Below the pieces are notes generated by a model. It was not told where the DNA came from and ran no database searches. It worked only from the letters and a program-made list of their open reading frames with translations. The translations under genes were made by a program, and so were the position numbers. From Clostridia bacterium (GTDB lineage Bacteria; Bacillota; Clostridia; Peptostreptococcales; Anaerovoracaceae), in assembly GCA_024689085.1 (NCBI GenBank), contig JAILDT010000001.1, positions 1-57,214 of the forward strand: a DNA stretch of 57,214 nt, in the 5' to 3' direction. This document shows, piece by piece, positions 46,273 to 52,505 of this stretch (positions are counted from its first letter, which is position 1; every line of letters starts with the position of its first letter).

Positions 46273-47271
46273 ATGAGTGATCTGAAGAAAGAAAACGCGA
46301 AAGTAATATCGATTACAGACATTGAGGGTATCCAAATCGGCCAGGTAGAGAACGTGGAAGCCGGCACCGGATGTACGGCGTTCCTCTGTCCGGACGGGAT
46401 GCGGGCAGGCCTGGATGTGCGCGGCGGCGGACCGGCGTCCAGAGAAAGTCAGCTCCTGAATCCGCTGATGGCTGCACAGGCGATCCACGGAATCGTGCTG
46501 TCAGGCGGCAGCGCCTTTGGCCTGGACGCAGCAGGCGGCGTGATGCAGTATCTGGAGGAGCAGGATATCGGTTATGACGTTGGCGTTACGAAAGTGCCGC
46601 TGGTTGCCCAGGCGGACCTGTTTGATCTGACCGTTGCGGACACCTTCGTCCGACCGGACAAGCAGATGGGATATGAAGCGGCGCGGCTTGCCATGGAGGA
46701 TCCGAATTACCTGGACGGCAATTACGGAGCCGGATGCGGCGCTACCGTTGGAAAGATCGGCGGTATGGAGACCTGCATGAAGACGGGCATAGGTAGTTAC
46801 GCCCTGCAGATCGGTGAGATTCAGATCGGTGCGATCGTGGCGGTGAACGCCATCGGCGACATCTTCGACTGGAAAACCGGGAAGCAGATTGCGGGGCTTC
46901 TGAATTGGGATAAAACGGAGCTTCGCAGCACTTCGGAGGTCATGAAAGCCTCTTTGGACAAAGTGGAAAATCGCTTTACGGAGAATACAACTCTTGGCGT
47001 AGTCATCACCAATGCACATTTGGAGAAAGCGCAGCTCTGTAAGATTGCCGGCATGGCGCACGACGGGTACGCCAGATCCATCCGTCCGGTCCACACGTCT
47101 TATGACGGCGACAGCATCTATGCGGTCTCCGTCGGAGAGGCAGCGGCCGATCAGGATGCCATCGGCATCCTGGCTGCGGAAGTAGTCAGTGAAGCAATCA
47201 AGAGCGCCGTCTTCAGCGCGGACAGCGCATACGGATATCCGTCGGCGAAGGAATTGGGGATAAAAGAATAG
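46273..47271 (+). CDS. P1-family peptidase (DmpA/NylC-like)
   Basis: The 332-residue protein belongs to the DmpA/P1 (S58) N-terminal nucleophile family: DVRGGGPASRESQLLNP, IHGIVLSGGSAFGLDAAGGV and ENTTLGVVITNA are the marks. The precursor is cut before the Thr in NTTLG, which then acts as nucleophile. Substrates in the family include D-amino-acid-ended peptides and nylon oligomers; this one is unknown. GGGAG precedes ATG. It is 38 bases after addB and ends at a strong terminator. Confidence 0.9.
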   Translation: MSDLKKENAKVISITDIEGIQIGQVENVEAGTGCTAFLCPDGMRAGLDVRGGGPASRESQLLNPLMAAQAIHGIVLSGGSAFGLDAAGGVMQYLEEQDIGYDVGVTKVPLVAQADLFDLTVADTFVRPDKQMGYEAARLAMEDPNYLDGNYGAGCGATVGKIGGMETCMKTGIGSYALQIGEIQIGAIVAVNAIGDIFDWKTGKQIAGLLNWDKTELRSTSEVMKASLDKVENRFTENTTLGVVITNAHLEKAQLCKIAGMAHDGYARSIRPVHTSYDGDSIYAVSVGEAAADQDAIGILAAEVVSEAIKSAVFSADSAYGYPSAKELGIKE

Positions 47272-47287
47272 AAGACGATCGAAAAAT

Positions 47288-47314
47288 AAAAGGACGGCTA
47301 TCGCCGTCCTTTTT
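47288..47314. terminator. Bidirectional terminator left of the integrative element
   Basis: AAAAGGACGGC and GCCGTCCTTTT form an 11-bp stem around TATC, with runs of A on one side and T on the other. It ends the peptidase gene. Before the element inserted, it would also have ended the tRNA-Thr/tRNA-Ala transcript from the other side. Confidence 0.9.
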
Positions 47315-47318
47315 CATT

Positions 47319-47366
47319 TGGTGGAGCATAGGGGGCTCGAACCCCTGACCTCATGACTGCCAGTCA
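47319..47366. repeat. attL, 48-bp copy of the tRNA-Ala 3' end
   Basis: Identical to 52331-52378, from the CCA-end complement TGG through the T arm to the anticodon loop. Beyond 47366 the match ends, so this is a fragment, not a second tRNA gene. Confidence 0.92.
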
Positions 47367-47370
47367 GTAG

Positions 47371-47396
47371 AAAAACGGCTATTTTTCAACGTTTTT
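47371..47396 (-). terminator. Terminator-like inverted repeat at the integrase stop
   Basis: AAAAACG (47371-47377) pairs with CGTTTTT (47390-47396), overlapping the integrase stop codon. It would end the integrase transcript before attL. Confidence 0.45.
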
Positions 47397-48471
47397 AGCA
47401 GTTCGTGCCATCCAAAATGCCAATAATGTCGGTATTTTGGTTGATTAATCCCCTTCCAGTTTCTAATGCTTCAGTACTGGCGTGAGTATATATTTTGCTT
47501 GTAATCAAGATGCTGCTGTGGCCCATGAAGCGGCTCGCAATGTTGATAGGCACTCCCATCTTTTCTAAGTCGGTGCAGTAAGTGTGCCGGAGGTTGTACA
47601 GTTCAAAATCATCTGCCAGTGGGTAAGGTGGTACAAGTTCGTTCCGGTACATTTTGCATCCCATTGCGATGTTCATTTCACGGCGTACATTCTCCCACAT
47701 TCTGCGCCGCCATGTATGATTATGACTGAAGATATAATCAAAGGGGCTACCATAATTTGCCTTTAGCAGTGGAATCAAATGCGCCGGTATTGGCACAGTA
47801 CGCACGGCGGCGTCCGTTTTAGGGCTGCCGATTGTGCCGTTTACCTTCATGGATTTGTTGACACTAATCGTTTCGGTTTTAAGGTTGATATCCTTCCACT
47901 GTAACGCCTGGACCTCTGACGGCCTCAGACCGCAGTATAACATTATTTTGCAGAATAGTTCACCCCTATGACCTTCTAATACTTGCAACAGATATTTACG
48001 TTCCGTATCTGTAATACTGCGTCCGTGAACTGACGGCGTACCGACTGGACGCACAAGTTGCTTCGTGTAATCGTCTGGAGTAACGCCGTTAGCATAGGCG
48101 TGTCTGAATAATTGCTTGATAAGGTCGTAGCGTTTCTTAATGGTGCTGTCAGACAGTGCCACAAGACTGTTAAGATATCCTTGCAAGTGAAGCGGCTTGA
48201 TGTTCCGCATTGGCTTATCACCGATGCCGTCAACTATGGTATCCAGTGTGTAGGACAAATCACGGAACCACGCCTCTGACACTGTGTTGCGTTTACAATT
48301 CTCTAAGAACTGACTGCCAAATTCAGATAACAGCATACTGCCATCGATTAGACCCTTATCGATCCGCGCCCTTCTTTGCTCGACCTTGTTGTGCAGTGTC
48401 TGCTTGTCGTTGGCTCTGAGGTCGATTTTGACGCCGTTATACGTTTCAACGTGTCGATACTTGTATTTCAT
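47395..48471 (-). CDS. Tyrosine recombinase / integrase
   Basis: The 358-residue protein inserts and removes the element. It has an N-terminal arm-binding part, a SAM-like core-binding domain (about 60-150) and the catalytic domain: Arg183 in CGLRPSEVQAL, Lys218, Arg295-His296 in YNLRHTYCT (the usual first His of the box is Tyr292), His318 in GHSS, and nucleophile Tyr328 in SKIYTHAS. The start overlaps the repressor stop by 4 bases (ATGA), so both are in one transcript. Its last codons contain one copy of a 17-bp repeat also found near attR. Confidence 0.95.
   Translation of the reverse strand: MKYKYRHVETYNGVKIDLRANDKQTLHNKVEQRRARIDKGLIDGSMLLSEFGSQFLENCKRNTVSEAWFRDLSYTLDTIVDGIGDKPMRNIKPLHLQGYLNSLVALSDSTIKKRYDLIKQLFRHAYANGVTPDDYTKQLVRPVGTPSVHGRSITDTERKYLLQVLEGHRGELFCKIMLYCGLRPSEVQALQWKDINLKTETISVNKSMKVNGTIGSPKTDAAVRTVPIPAHLIPLLKANYGSPFDYIFSHNHTWRRRMWENVRREMNIAMGCKMYRNELVPPYPLADDFELYNLRHTYCTDLEKMGVPINIASRFMGHSSILITSKIYTHASTEALETGRGLINQNTDIIGILDGTNC
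47406..47422. repeat. 17-bp repeat near attL (possible integrase arm site)
   Basis: TGCCATCCAAAATGCCA occurs here and again, in the same orientation, at 52216-52232 near attR. Paired sites inside both ends of an element suggest arm-type binding sites. Confidence 0.6.
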
Positions 48472-48923
48472 GGCGTTTCCTCCGGTTTATTAGTATACCT
48501 ATTTATTTCCGTTAATTCGTATATACGTTTTAGTGCTTCATTCTTGCCGTTATCATTTAATGCTCTGAAACACGCAATTAACTTCCCTTCAAGTTGTCCG
48601 TCCTTGAATCCATCTACATAACTTTGCTTTGCCATTTCTTCAGCCGCCGCCGCCTCTTTGGGAAATAAAAAGGCCGGCACATTTCTGTGGATTTTGGAAG
48701 TAATTTTTTTCTGTGTCTTAACATCTGCCAATAGTTCAAACACATCAATCTCGAGTTTCTCCGCTATTTTTACGGCTATCTCATAACGCGGAGCGCGGTC
48801 GGCGTTTTCTAATCGCGCAATTGCTTGTTGAGAACTATAACCAATGATTTTCGCAAGGTCTTCTTGTGTAAGGCCTCGCTCTTTCCGTATCCTTTTGAGA
48901 TTCTCTCCAACTACATTACCCAT
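48468..48923 (-). CDS. XRE-family repressor of the element
   Basis: The 151-residue protein has an N-terminal helix-turn-helix (NLKRIRKERGLTQEDLAKIIG, then QQAIARLENADRAPRYEIA), typical of phage CI-like repressors, and a C-terminal half rich in charged helices with no peptidase Ser-Lys pair that I can see. GGAGGTGATG precedes the ATG at 48923. It should bind the ACATC-N7-GATGT operators between it and the Cro-like gene. Coupled to the integrase downstream. Confidence 0.9.
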   Translation of the reverse strand: MGNVVGENLKRIRKERGLTQEDLAKIIGYSSQQAIARLENADRAPRYEIAVKIAEKLEIDVFELLADVKTQKKITSKIHRNVPAFLFPKEAAAAEEMAKQSYVDGFKDGQLEGKLIACFRALNDNGKNEALKRIYELTEINRYTNKPEETP

Positions 48924-48927
48924 TCAT

Positions 48928-48944
48928 ACATCACCTCCGTATGT
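48928..48944. promoter_or_regulatory. Operator 3 (one mismatch) at the repressor start
   Basis: ACATC-ACCTCCG-TATGT matches ACATC-N7-GATGT except for one base. It overlaps the expected transcription start and the ribosome-binding site of the repressor gene, where binding would give autoregulation. Confidence 0.5.
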
Positions 48945-48946
48945 AT

Positions 48947-48975
48947 ATAGTATCACGTAAAACAGAAAAAAACAA
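48947..48975 (-). promoter_or_regulatory. Promoter of repressor and integrase
   Basis: On the minus strand TTGTTT (48975-48970) and TACTAT (48952-48947) are 17 bases apart, with TGA directly before the -10. The transcript would begin near 48940. Confidence 0.6.
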
Positions 48976-48986
48976 CAGAAATATTG

Positions 48987-49016
48987 TTGCAACATCCAAA
49001 AAAGATGTGTTATAAT
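48987..49016 (+). promoter_or_regulatory. Rightward promoter of the element
   Basis: TTGCAA (48987-48992) and TATAAT (49011-49016) are 18 bases apart. Operator 1 fills the spacer, so a bound repressor would block polymerase. Confidence 0.7.
48992..49008. promoter_or_regulatory. Operator 1 inside the rightward promoter
   Basis: ACATC-CAAAAAA-GATGT, a perfect 5-bp inverted repeat with a 7-base spacer, between -35 and -10. Confidence 0.7.
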
Positions 49017-49023
49017 AAGAAAA

Positions 49024-49040
49024 ACATCCGTTACTGATGT
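49024..49040. promoter_or_regulatory. Operator 2 just after the rightward start site
   Basis: ACATC-CGTTACT-GATGT has the same arms and spacer as operator 1, with centres 32 bp apart (three helical turns), which would allow side-by-side binding of dimers. Confidence 0.7.
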
Positions 49041-49279
49041 ATTATAGAAGGGAGGGGATAACCATTATTACATTAGACGGAAGCAAAATAGCGCAAGTCC
49101 GCGCTGACGAACAAATGACTCTGCGAGAAATAGCGGAGTACGGCAAATGCAGTACAAGGACAATCATTAAAGCAATGTCCGGAGAACCAATAGCGGAACT
49201 GTCTGCCGGAAGGATAGCAAAAGCACTGGGCGTGTCAGTTTCAGAACTGACTGCCGATGATGATGAGGGGGGCGACTAA
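49037..49279 (+). CDS. Cro-like small HTH protein
   Basis: The product of up to 80 residues has an XRE-type helix-turn-helix: QMTLREIAEYGKCSTRTI followed by LSAGRIAKALGVSVSEL. It is probably the Cro counterpart of the divergent repressor. The start is uncertain. ATG at 49037 lies inside operator 2 with no ribosome-binding site. GGGAGGGG at 49050-49057 points instead to a rare ATT start at 49064, giving about 71 residues. The stop overlaps the next ATG by one base. Confidence 0.75.
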   Translation: MYYRREGITIITLDGSKIAQVRADEQMTLREIAEYGKCSTRTIIKAMSGEPIAELSAGRIAKALGVSVSELTADDDEGGD

Positions 49280-50409
49280 TGAGAGATTGGCCAACAGAGG
49301 AACAGTTGACAGACGAGGAAATTGCCTCACTCAGAGCGAACACGTTGAATCCTATTGCTGATTTCTTTGTACGTGCTGACAACGTGAATCCGGAGAGGAC
49401 CTCATATCTATGGTTTCCTTATTTGGTCCACGGCAATGTCAACATCTTGGGAGGTAAGCCGAACACCGGAAAAACGTGGTTTATCTGTGCACTGATGACT
49501 GCTATTAGTAGCGACGCACAGCCGCGTGAGATGGCCGGAACCATTAAACAGCACGGATGCTGTATGTACCTGGGCGGCGAGGACGGGAGCGGAGTAATCG
49601 CGGAGCGGCTCCAAACATTGGACGGAAGGACAGACAATATCATTCTGTGTGAGAAGATTGTCGACCTAACCGGCAATGCGTTCAAGGAAATCGTAAAGCA
49701 GTACAGACCGGTTCTAATTGTCATCGATCCGTTGACCTCATTCATGCCGGAGGGCACAAATGTAAACGACCCAGTGAGTGCTAAGCAGTTCATGGATAAG
49801 TTGAGGGATTTTGCGAGGGAGTATAACACTTGTATGTTGGTGGTCGTACACCCACCTAAAAAGCCATATCCGGACCTACTGGATAGGTTCATGGGCTCCG
49901 GTGGATATGTAGCCGGAGCGAGGACGGCCACGTTCCTGGCTTATCATCCGGCAGACGCGATAAAGCGTGTGGCAATTCAGCCGAAGAATAACGCCATCGA
50001 TACGAATCCGTTCGTCTTTGAAATCGACCCAGACGCCGGATTTATATGGGCCGGTGAGGACTCGACTATTACAGAGAAGTTACTCGCTGACGCTGAGCGT
50101 GTAAGCGGTGCAAAAGGTGGTAAGTTAAAGTTGTACGCTAACGTCATGGTGGAGGTCATGAGAATCAATCCAGACGGCGTGAACATGACAGCGAGGGAGA
50201 TATTAAACCAATACTCGCGGCTTCATGAGCACGAGATTGACGTCAAGTCCTTCGGACAAATGCTCAGCAAAGATATATTTGCCATCGAGATGGAAAAGGC
50301 CGGTTACAAGTTTATGATAGGCTCACGTACCAATAACCGGACGCGGTACGTGTGCCACGACAGTAATTGGGGTATTCATAATATGTCTGTGAGTAATGAT
50401 ATAACTTAA
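49279..50409 (+). CDS. RepA-like AAA/RecA-fold ATPase (AAA_25)
   Basis: The 376-residue protein has Walker A GGKPNTGKTW (residues 58-67), Walker B VLIVIDPLTSF (about 144-154) and VVVHPPKKP plus GSGGYVAGARTATFLAY, like RepA/DnaB-type hexameric helicases of plasmids and phages. A winged-helix-like C-terminus follows about residue 280. It probably drives replication of the excised element. Its stop lies within a long inverted repeat, a possible origin. Confidence 0.85.
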   Translation: MRDWPTEEQLTDEEIASLRANTLNPIADFFVRADNVNPERTSYLWFPYLVHGNVNILGGKPNTGKTWFICALMTAISSDAQPREMAGTIKQHGCCMYLGGEDGSGVIAERLQTLDGRTDNIILCEKIVDLTGNAFKEIVKQYRPVLIVIDPLTSFMPEGTNVNDPVSAKQFMDKLRDFAREYNTCMLVVVHPPKKPYPDLLDRFMGSGGYVAGARTATFLAYHPADAIKRVAIQPKNNAIDTNPFVFEIDPDAGFIWAGEDSTITEKLLADAERVSGAKGGKLKLYANVMVEVMRINPDGVNMTAREILNQYSRLHEHEIDVKSFGQMLSKDIFAIEMEKAGYKFMIGSRTNNRTRYVCHDSNWGIHNMSVSNDIT

Positions 50410-50463
50410 TATCACTAATATAACTTTACGAGTTAAGCAGTTACATTAAGTTATATTACTCAC
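50389..50463. other. AT-rich inverted repeat, candidate replication origin
   Basis: GTGAGTAAT plus ATAACTTAAT (50389-50410, with GAT inserted between) pairs with ATTAAGTTATATTACTCAC (50445-50463), giving 19 bp with a 3-base bulge. A third copy of the core, TAATATAACTT, lies in between at 50416-50426. No T-run follows. It overlaps the stop of the RepA-like gene. An origin with short iterons or a transcript-end hairpin are both possible. Confidence 0.5.
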
Positions 50464-50506
50464 TCACACCCACAGAATAGTTAATAATGTAATTGGAGGT
50501 AGATTA

Positions 50507-50716
50507 ATGACTAAAACCGAAATCAGAAATACGCTGCGCCAGTCAGTTGATGGCAAGGCGTTTCTGACAAAGAGCGACCTTAAAAGGTGCCTGGGATGCG
50601 GCAGCGATAGAGCATCTGAGATATTAAGGGGGCTCCAGTTCATCCGCTTCAGCCGTAAGAAATTGTACAGCGTTGACGACGTTGCCGCCGTACTCGTGAA
50701 ACATACGGAGGTGTAA
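50507..50716 (+). CDS. Small DNA-binding protein, excisionase-like
   Basis: The 69-residue protein has the form of a winged helix-turn-helix: KAFLTKSDLKRCLGCGSDRASEIL, core LTKSDLKRCLGCGSDRASEI, then FSRKKLYSVDDVAAVL. Proteins of this size in integrative elements are often excisionases. GGAGG precedes ATG. It is followed 2 bases later by the next gene. Confidence 0.65.
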   Translation: MTKTEIRNTLRQSVDGKAFLTKSDLKRCLGCGSDRASEILRGLQFIRFSRKKLYSVDDVAAVLVKHTEV

Positions 50717-50718
50717 CA

Positions 50719-51030
50719 ATGATAGTAAAGAGTAAATCTGGACGCGAGTGCATAGAGTACCACGGCAGCCACGTTGAAACTGAAACGTCGTGTGATGGTC
50801 GCGCCCATGTATGGGTCCACGACACCGGAGGCCATTACGAGGTGTATGCGTCAGACAATGCGGCTGAGTGTCTACAACTGAATGATGCAATGCTATCGGC
50901 GTATGGAGCCGGTAGGCGTGTGTTCTCTGTAGCGACACGACTCGAAAAAATGGCACGAGAAAAGCCGGCGCTCGATGAACCCATAATAGCCGAAGGTGGG
51001 AAAACCGAAACGCCGACCATGCACAAGTAA
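50719..51030 (+). CDS. Small element protein of unknown function
   Basis: 103 residues, no family recognised. The N-terminal half looks beta-rich (CIEYHGSHVETETS, HVWVHDTGGHYEVYA) and the rest helical. GGAGGTG lies before ATG, overlapping the end of the previous gene, which supports it as real. No membrane segment or signal peptide. Confidence 0.6.
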   Translation: MIVKSKSGRECIEYHGSHVETETSCDGRAHVWVHDTGGHYEVYASDNAAECLQLNDAMLSAYGAGRRVFSVATRLEKMAREKPALDEPIIAEGGKTETPTMHK

Positions 51031-51051
51031 TTATATCATAAGGGGGTAATA

Positions 51052-51606
51052 ATGATAAATACTAAGAAATTAACAAAAGTAATAGAGCAGTCGATAATAG
51101 ACAGTCAGCAGAAGAAACAGCAGTTACAAAAGCGTATCCAGGTGGCAAAGACGAACATATCCACGGCACAGCGTGAGATAGAAGTGGCAACAGCCTCAGA
51201 TAGTGAAGCGGATTATATCAGAGCGTCAGACAAGTTGCGTTTCAATGAGTCGGTTATTAAAGTGAATGAAGCGGAACTCAAAGCACTTGAAAACGTATCA
51301 CCGGAAACAGTGAAGTCACTAATAGATAAAGTAACTGAGGCCCAAAAGGAAATAGCACTCGATGCTGAGTCAAATGCGTCTGACGCCGTTGCTGAGATTA
51401 TCAGCATCGCACAGAAGGCGCATACGGAAATCGATGCACTTCAAAAGGCAATAAACGATTATGCAGAAGAAACCGGCAACGTCGGAATGATACAGCCGTA
51501 CAGATATGACAGCGTATTGGATGGCGTAGTCAATGACTTACGAGCAAGAAAAAACCGCACGGATCAGAATGGCAGAAGTACGGCGTTGTTCTCAAAGGTT
51601 AAATAA
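51052..51606 (+). CDS. Coiled-coil element protein of unknown function
   Basis: 184 residues, mainly helical with heptad-like spacing (QKRIQVAKTNISTAQREIEV; VNEAELKALENVSPETVKSL) and no cysteine. AAGGGGG precedes ATG. No family recognised. It ends the rightward gene block; a terminator follows at 51799. Confidence 0.6.
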   Translation: MINTKKLTKVIEQSIIDSQQKKQQLQKRIQVAKTNISTAQREIEVATASDSEADYIRASDKLRFNESVIKVNEAELKALENVSPETVKSLIDKVTEAQKEIALDAESNASDAVAEIISIAQKAHTEIDALQKAINDYAEETGNVGMIQPYRYDSVLDGVVNDLRARKNRTDQNGRSTALFSKVK

Positions 51607-51977
51607 TACTGGATAATGATGCTTGTATTATCAGACGTTTGAACCTCCTATAACCATTGTGGGATTTACTGCTAACATCATCCGTTATAGTTAAAGATTA
51701 CTGCGATAACGTCATTCCGTTTGTCAAGTCATTGGCGTTTGATAGGCACAAGCATTGTTATATAAACAGCGTGCTCTGCACACGTTGTTACGAAAAGGGC
51801 ACCGACAATTACGGTGCTTTTTTCATGCAGTGGTTTATCAGTCGACCGGACTATTATCTGCGCTGTAATTGGCGTTTAATGCGTACAGCGACACAATAAA
51901 AAGGCCCCCTCACTTATAATTTGGTAGTTGTTATTGGCGCAACGACGCCGGAGGAGAAAAAAATATATAGCCAAAAT
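51607..51977. other. Stretch with no convincing gene
   Basis: After the coiled-coil gene there is a terminator at 51799-51823 and nothing else I can support. One open frame of 80 codons (51657-51899, +) lacks a ribosome-binding site and runs through the terminator. Confidence 0.5.
51799..51823 (+). terminator. Intrinsic terminator of the rightward element genes
   Basis: GCACCG and CGGTGC form a 6-bp stem around ACAATTA, with AAAAGG before and TTTTTT after, so it may act both ways. Confidence 0.75.
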
Positions 51978-52106
51978 CTATACGTTTACATGAAGCAGTT
52001 CCCCAATTAGCCCAGGTGTGTTGTAGATGATGGCGTAGGGGGGAGTGTCTTGTGTAAACGGACCACCAAAATTTTTTTGATATCCACAAAAAGGACACCC
52101 CACCAC
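51978..52106 (-). CDS. Possible 42-residue protein with CPFCGY knuckle
   Basis: A GTG at 52106 follows GGAGG by 5 bases and opens a short frame, MVGCPFCGYQKNFGG to the stop at 51978. One CxxC pair suggests a zinc knuckle, but a full site needs four ligands. There is no other support, so this is tentative. Confidence 0.25.
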   Translation of the reverse strand: MVGCPFCGYQKNFGGPFTQDTPPYAIIYNTPGLIGELLHVNV

Positions 52107-52215
52107 ATACACCTCCATATAAAAAAGGCGGCACCGATGGGGCAAGGTGAAAAAAACCATCCTGCGCGCGATGATATGGGTACCTCATCCCGTGCGGAAA
52201 CCCCTTAAAAAAAGT

Positions 52216-52232
52216 TGCCATCCAAAATGCCA
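52216..52232. repeat. 17-bp repeat near attR (possible integrase arm site)
   Basis: TGCCATCCAAAATGCCA, identical and same orientation to 47406-47422. It is followed at once by AAATAGG three times at 10-bp steps (52238-52265), a helically phased array. Confidence 0.6.
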
Positions 52233-52289
52233 CTCCAAATAGGCAAAAATAGGTTAAAATAGGCAGTTATATAGTGAAATTTTGCAAAG

Positions 52290-52328
52290 AAAAAAGTGCC
52301 GAAATCGTTGGAATTTCAACACTTTTTT
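52290..52328. terminator. Terminator at the right end, after tRNA-Ala
   Basis: AAAAAAGTG (52290-52298) pairs with CACTTTTTT (52320-52328), and inside GAAAT pairs with ATTTC. On the minus strand it directly follows the tRNA-Ala 3' end, so the element supplies a terminator for the tRNA transcript. Confidence 0.8.
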
Positions 52329-52330
52329 GA

Positions 52331-52378
52331 TGGTGGAGCATAGGGGGCTCGAACCCCTGACCTCATGACTGCCAGTCA
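52331..52378. repeat. attR, 48 bp within tRNA-Ala
   Basis: Identical to attL at 47319-47366. It spans the 3' end of the intact tRNA gene from CCA to the anticodon loop. Confidence 0.92.
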
Positions 52379-52406
52379 TGCGCGCTCCCAGCTGCGCCAA
52401 TGCCCC
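52331..52406 (-). tRNA. tRNA-Ala (anticodon GGC)
   Basis: Acceptor GGGGCAT pairs with ATGCTCC, the anticodon stem CATGA with TCATG around CTGGCAG, anticodon GGC, and the T arm carries GGTTCGAGC. ACCA is encoded. It remains whole despite insertion of the element at its 3' end. Confidence 0.95.
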
Positions 52407-52410
52407 GGAT

Positions 52411-52487
52411 GGAGCCACTGGCCGGGATCGAACCGGCCACCTGCGCGTTACGAATGCGCTGCTCTGCCGGATGAGCTACAGTGGCTC
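52411..52487 (-). tRNA. tRNA-Thr (anticodon CGT)
   Basis: Acceptor GAGCCAC pairs with GTGGCTC. The anticodon arm is GCGCA-TTCGTAA-CGCGC with anticodon CGT; the last stem pair is an A-C mismatch. The T arm has GGTTCGATC. CCA does not seem fully encoded. It lies 4 bases before tRNA-Ala in one transcript. Confidence 0.92.
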
Positions 52488-52489
52488 GC

Positions 52490-52505
52490 GCAGGATTATT
52501 CCTGC
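52490..52505 (-). other. Perfect hairpin at the stop of the acidic-repeat gene
   Basis: GCAGGA-TTAT-TCCTGC includes the stop codon, and tRNA-Thr starts 3 bases later. It may guide cutting between mRNA and tRNA. Confidence 0.35.

Larger units (their letters stand above)
47319..52378. mobile_element. Small tRNA-Ala-integrated element (about 5.0 kb)
   Basis: Two identical 48-bp repeats flank it (47319-47366 and 52331-52378). The right copy is the 3' part of an intact tRNA-Ala, so the tRNA end is the attachment site. Contents: tyrosine integrase beside the left repeat, XRE repressor, divergent Cro-like protein, RepA-like ATPase, and small proteins. No capsid, tail, relaxase, resistance or toxin gene is seen. 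Codon choice is more AT-rich than the host genes. It could be a replicating integrative plasmid or a phage satellite. Confidence 0.9.

Noticed and set aside
47319-47366. A second tRNA gene at the left element end
   Set aside because: Only 48 bases match tRNA-Ala; the acceptor 5' strand, D arm and half of the anticodon arm are missing. It is attL.
51657-51899. 80-codon frame on + in the element
   Set aside because: No ribosome-binding site or good start, and it runs through a terminator hairpin.
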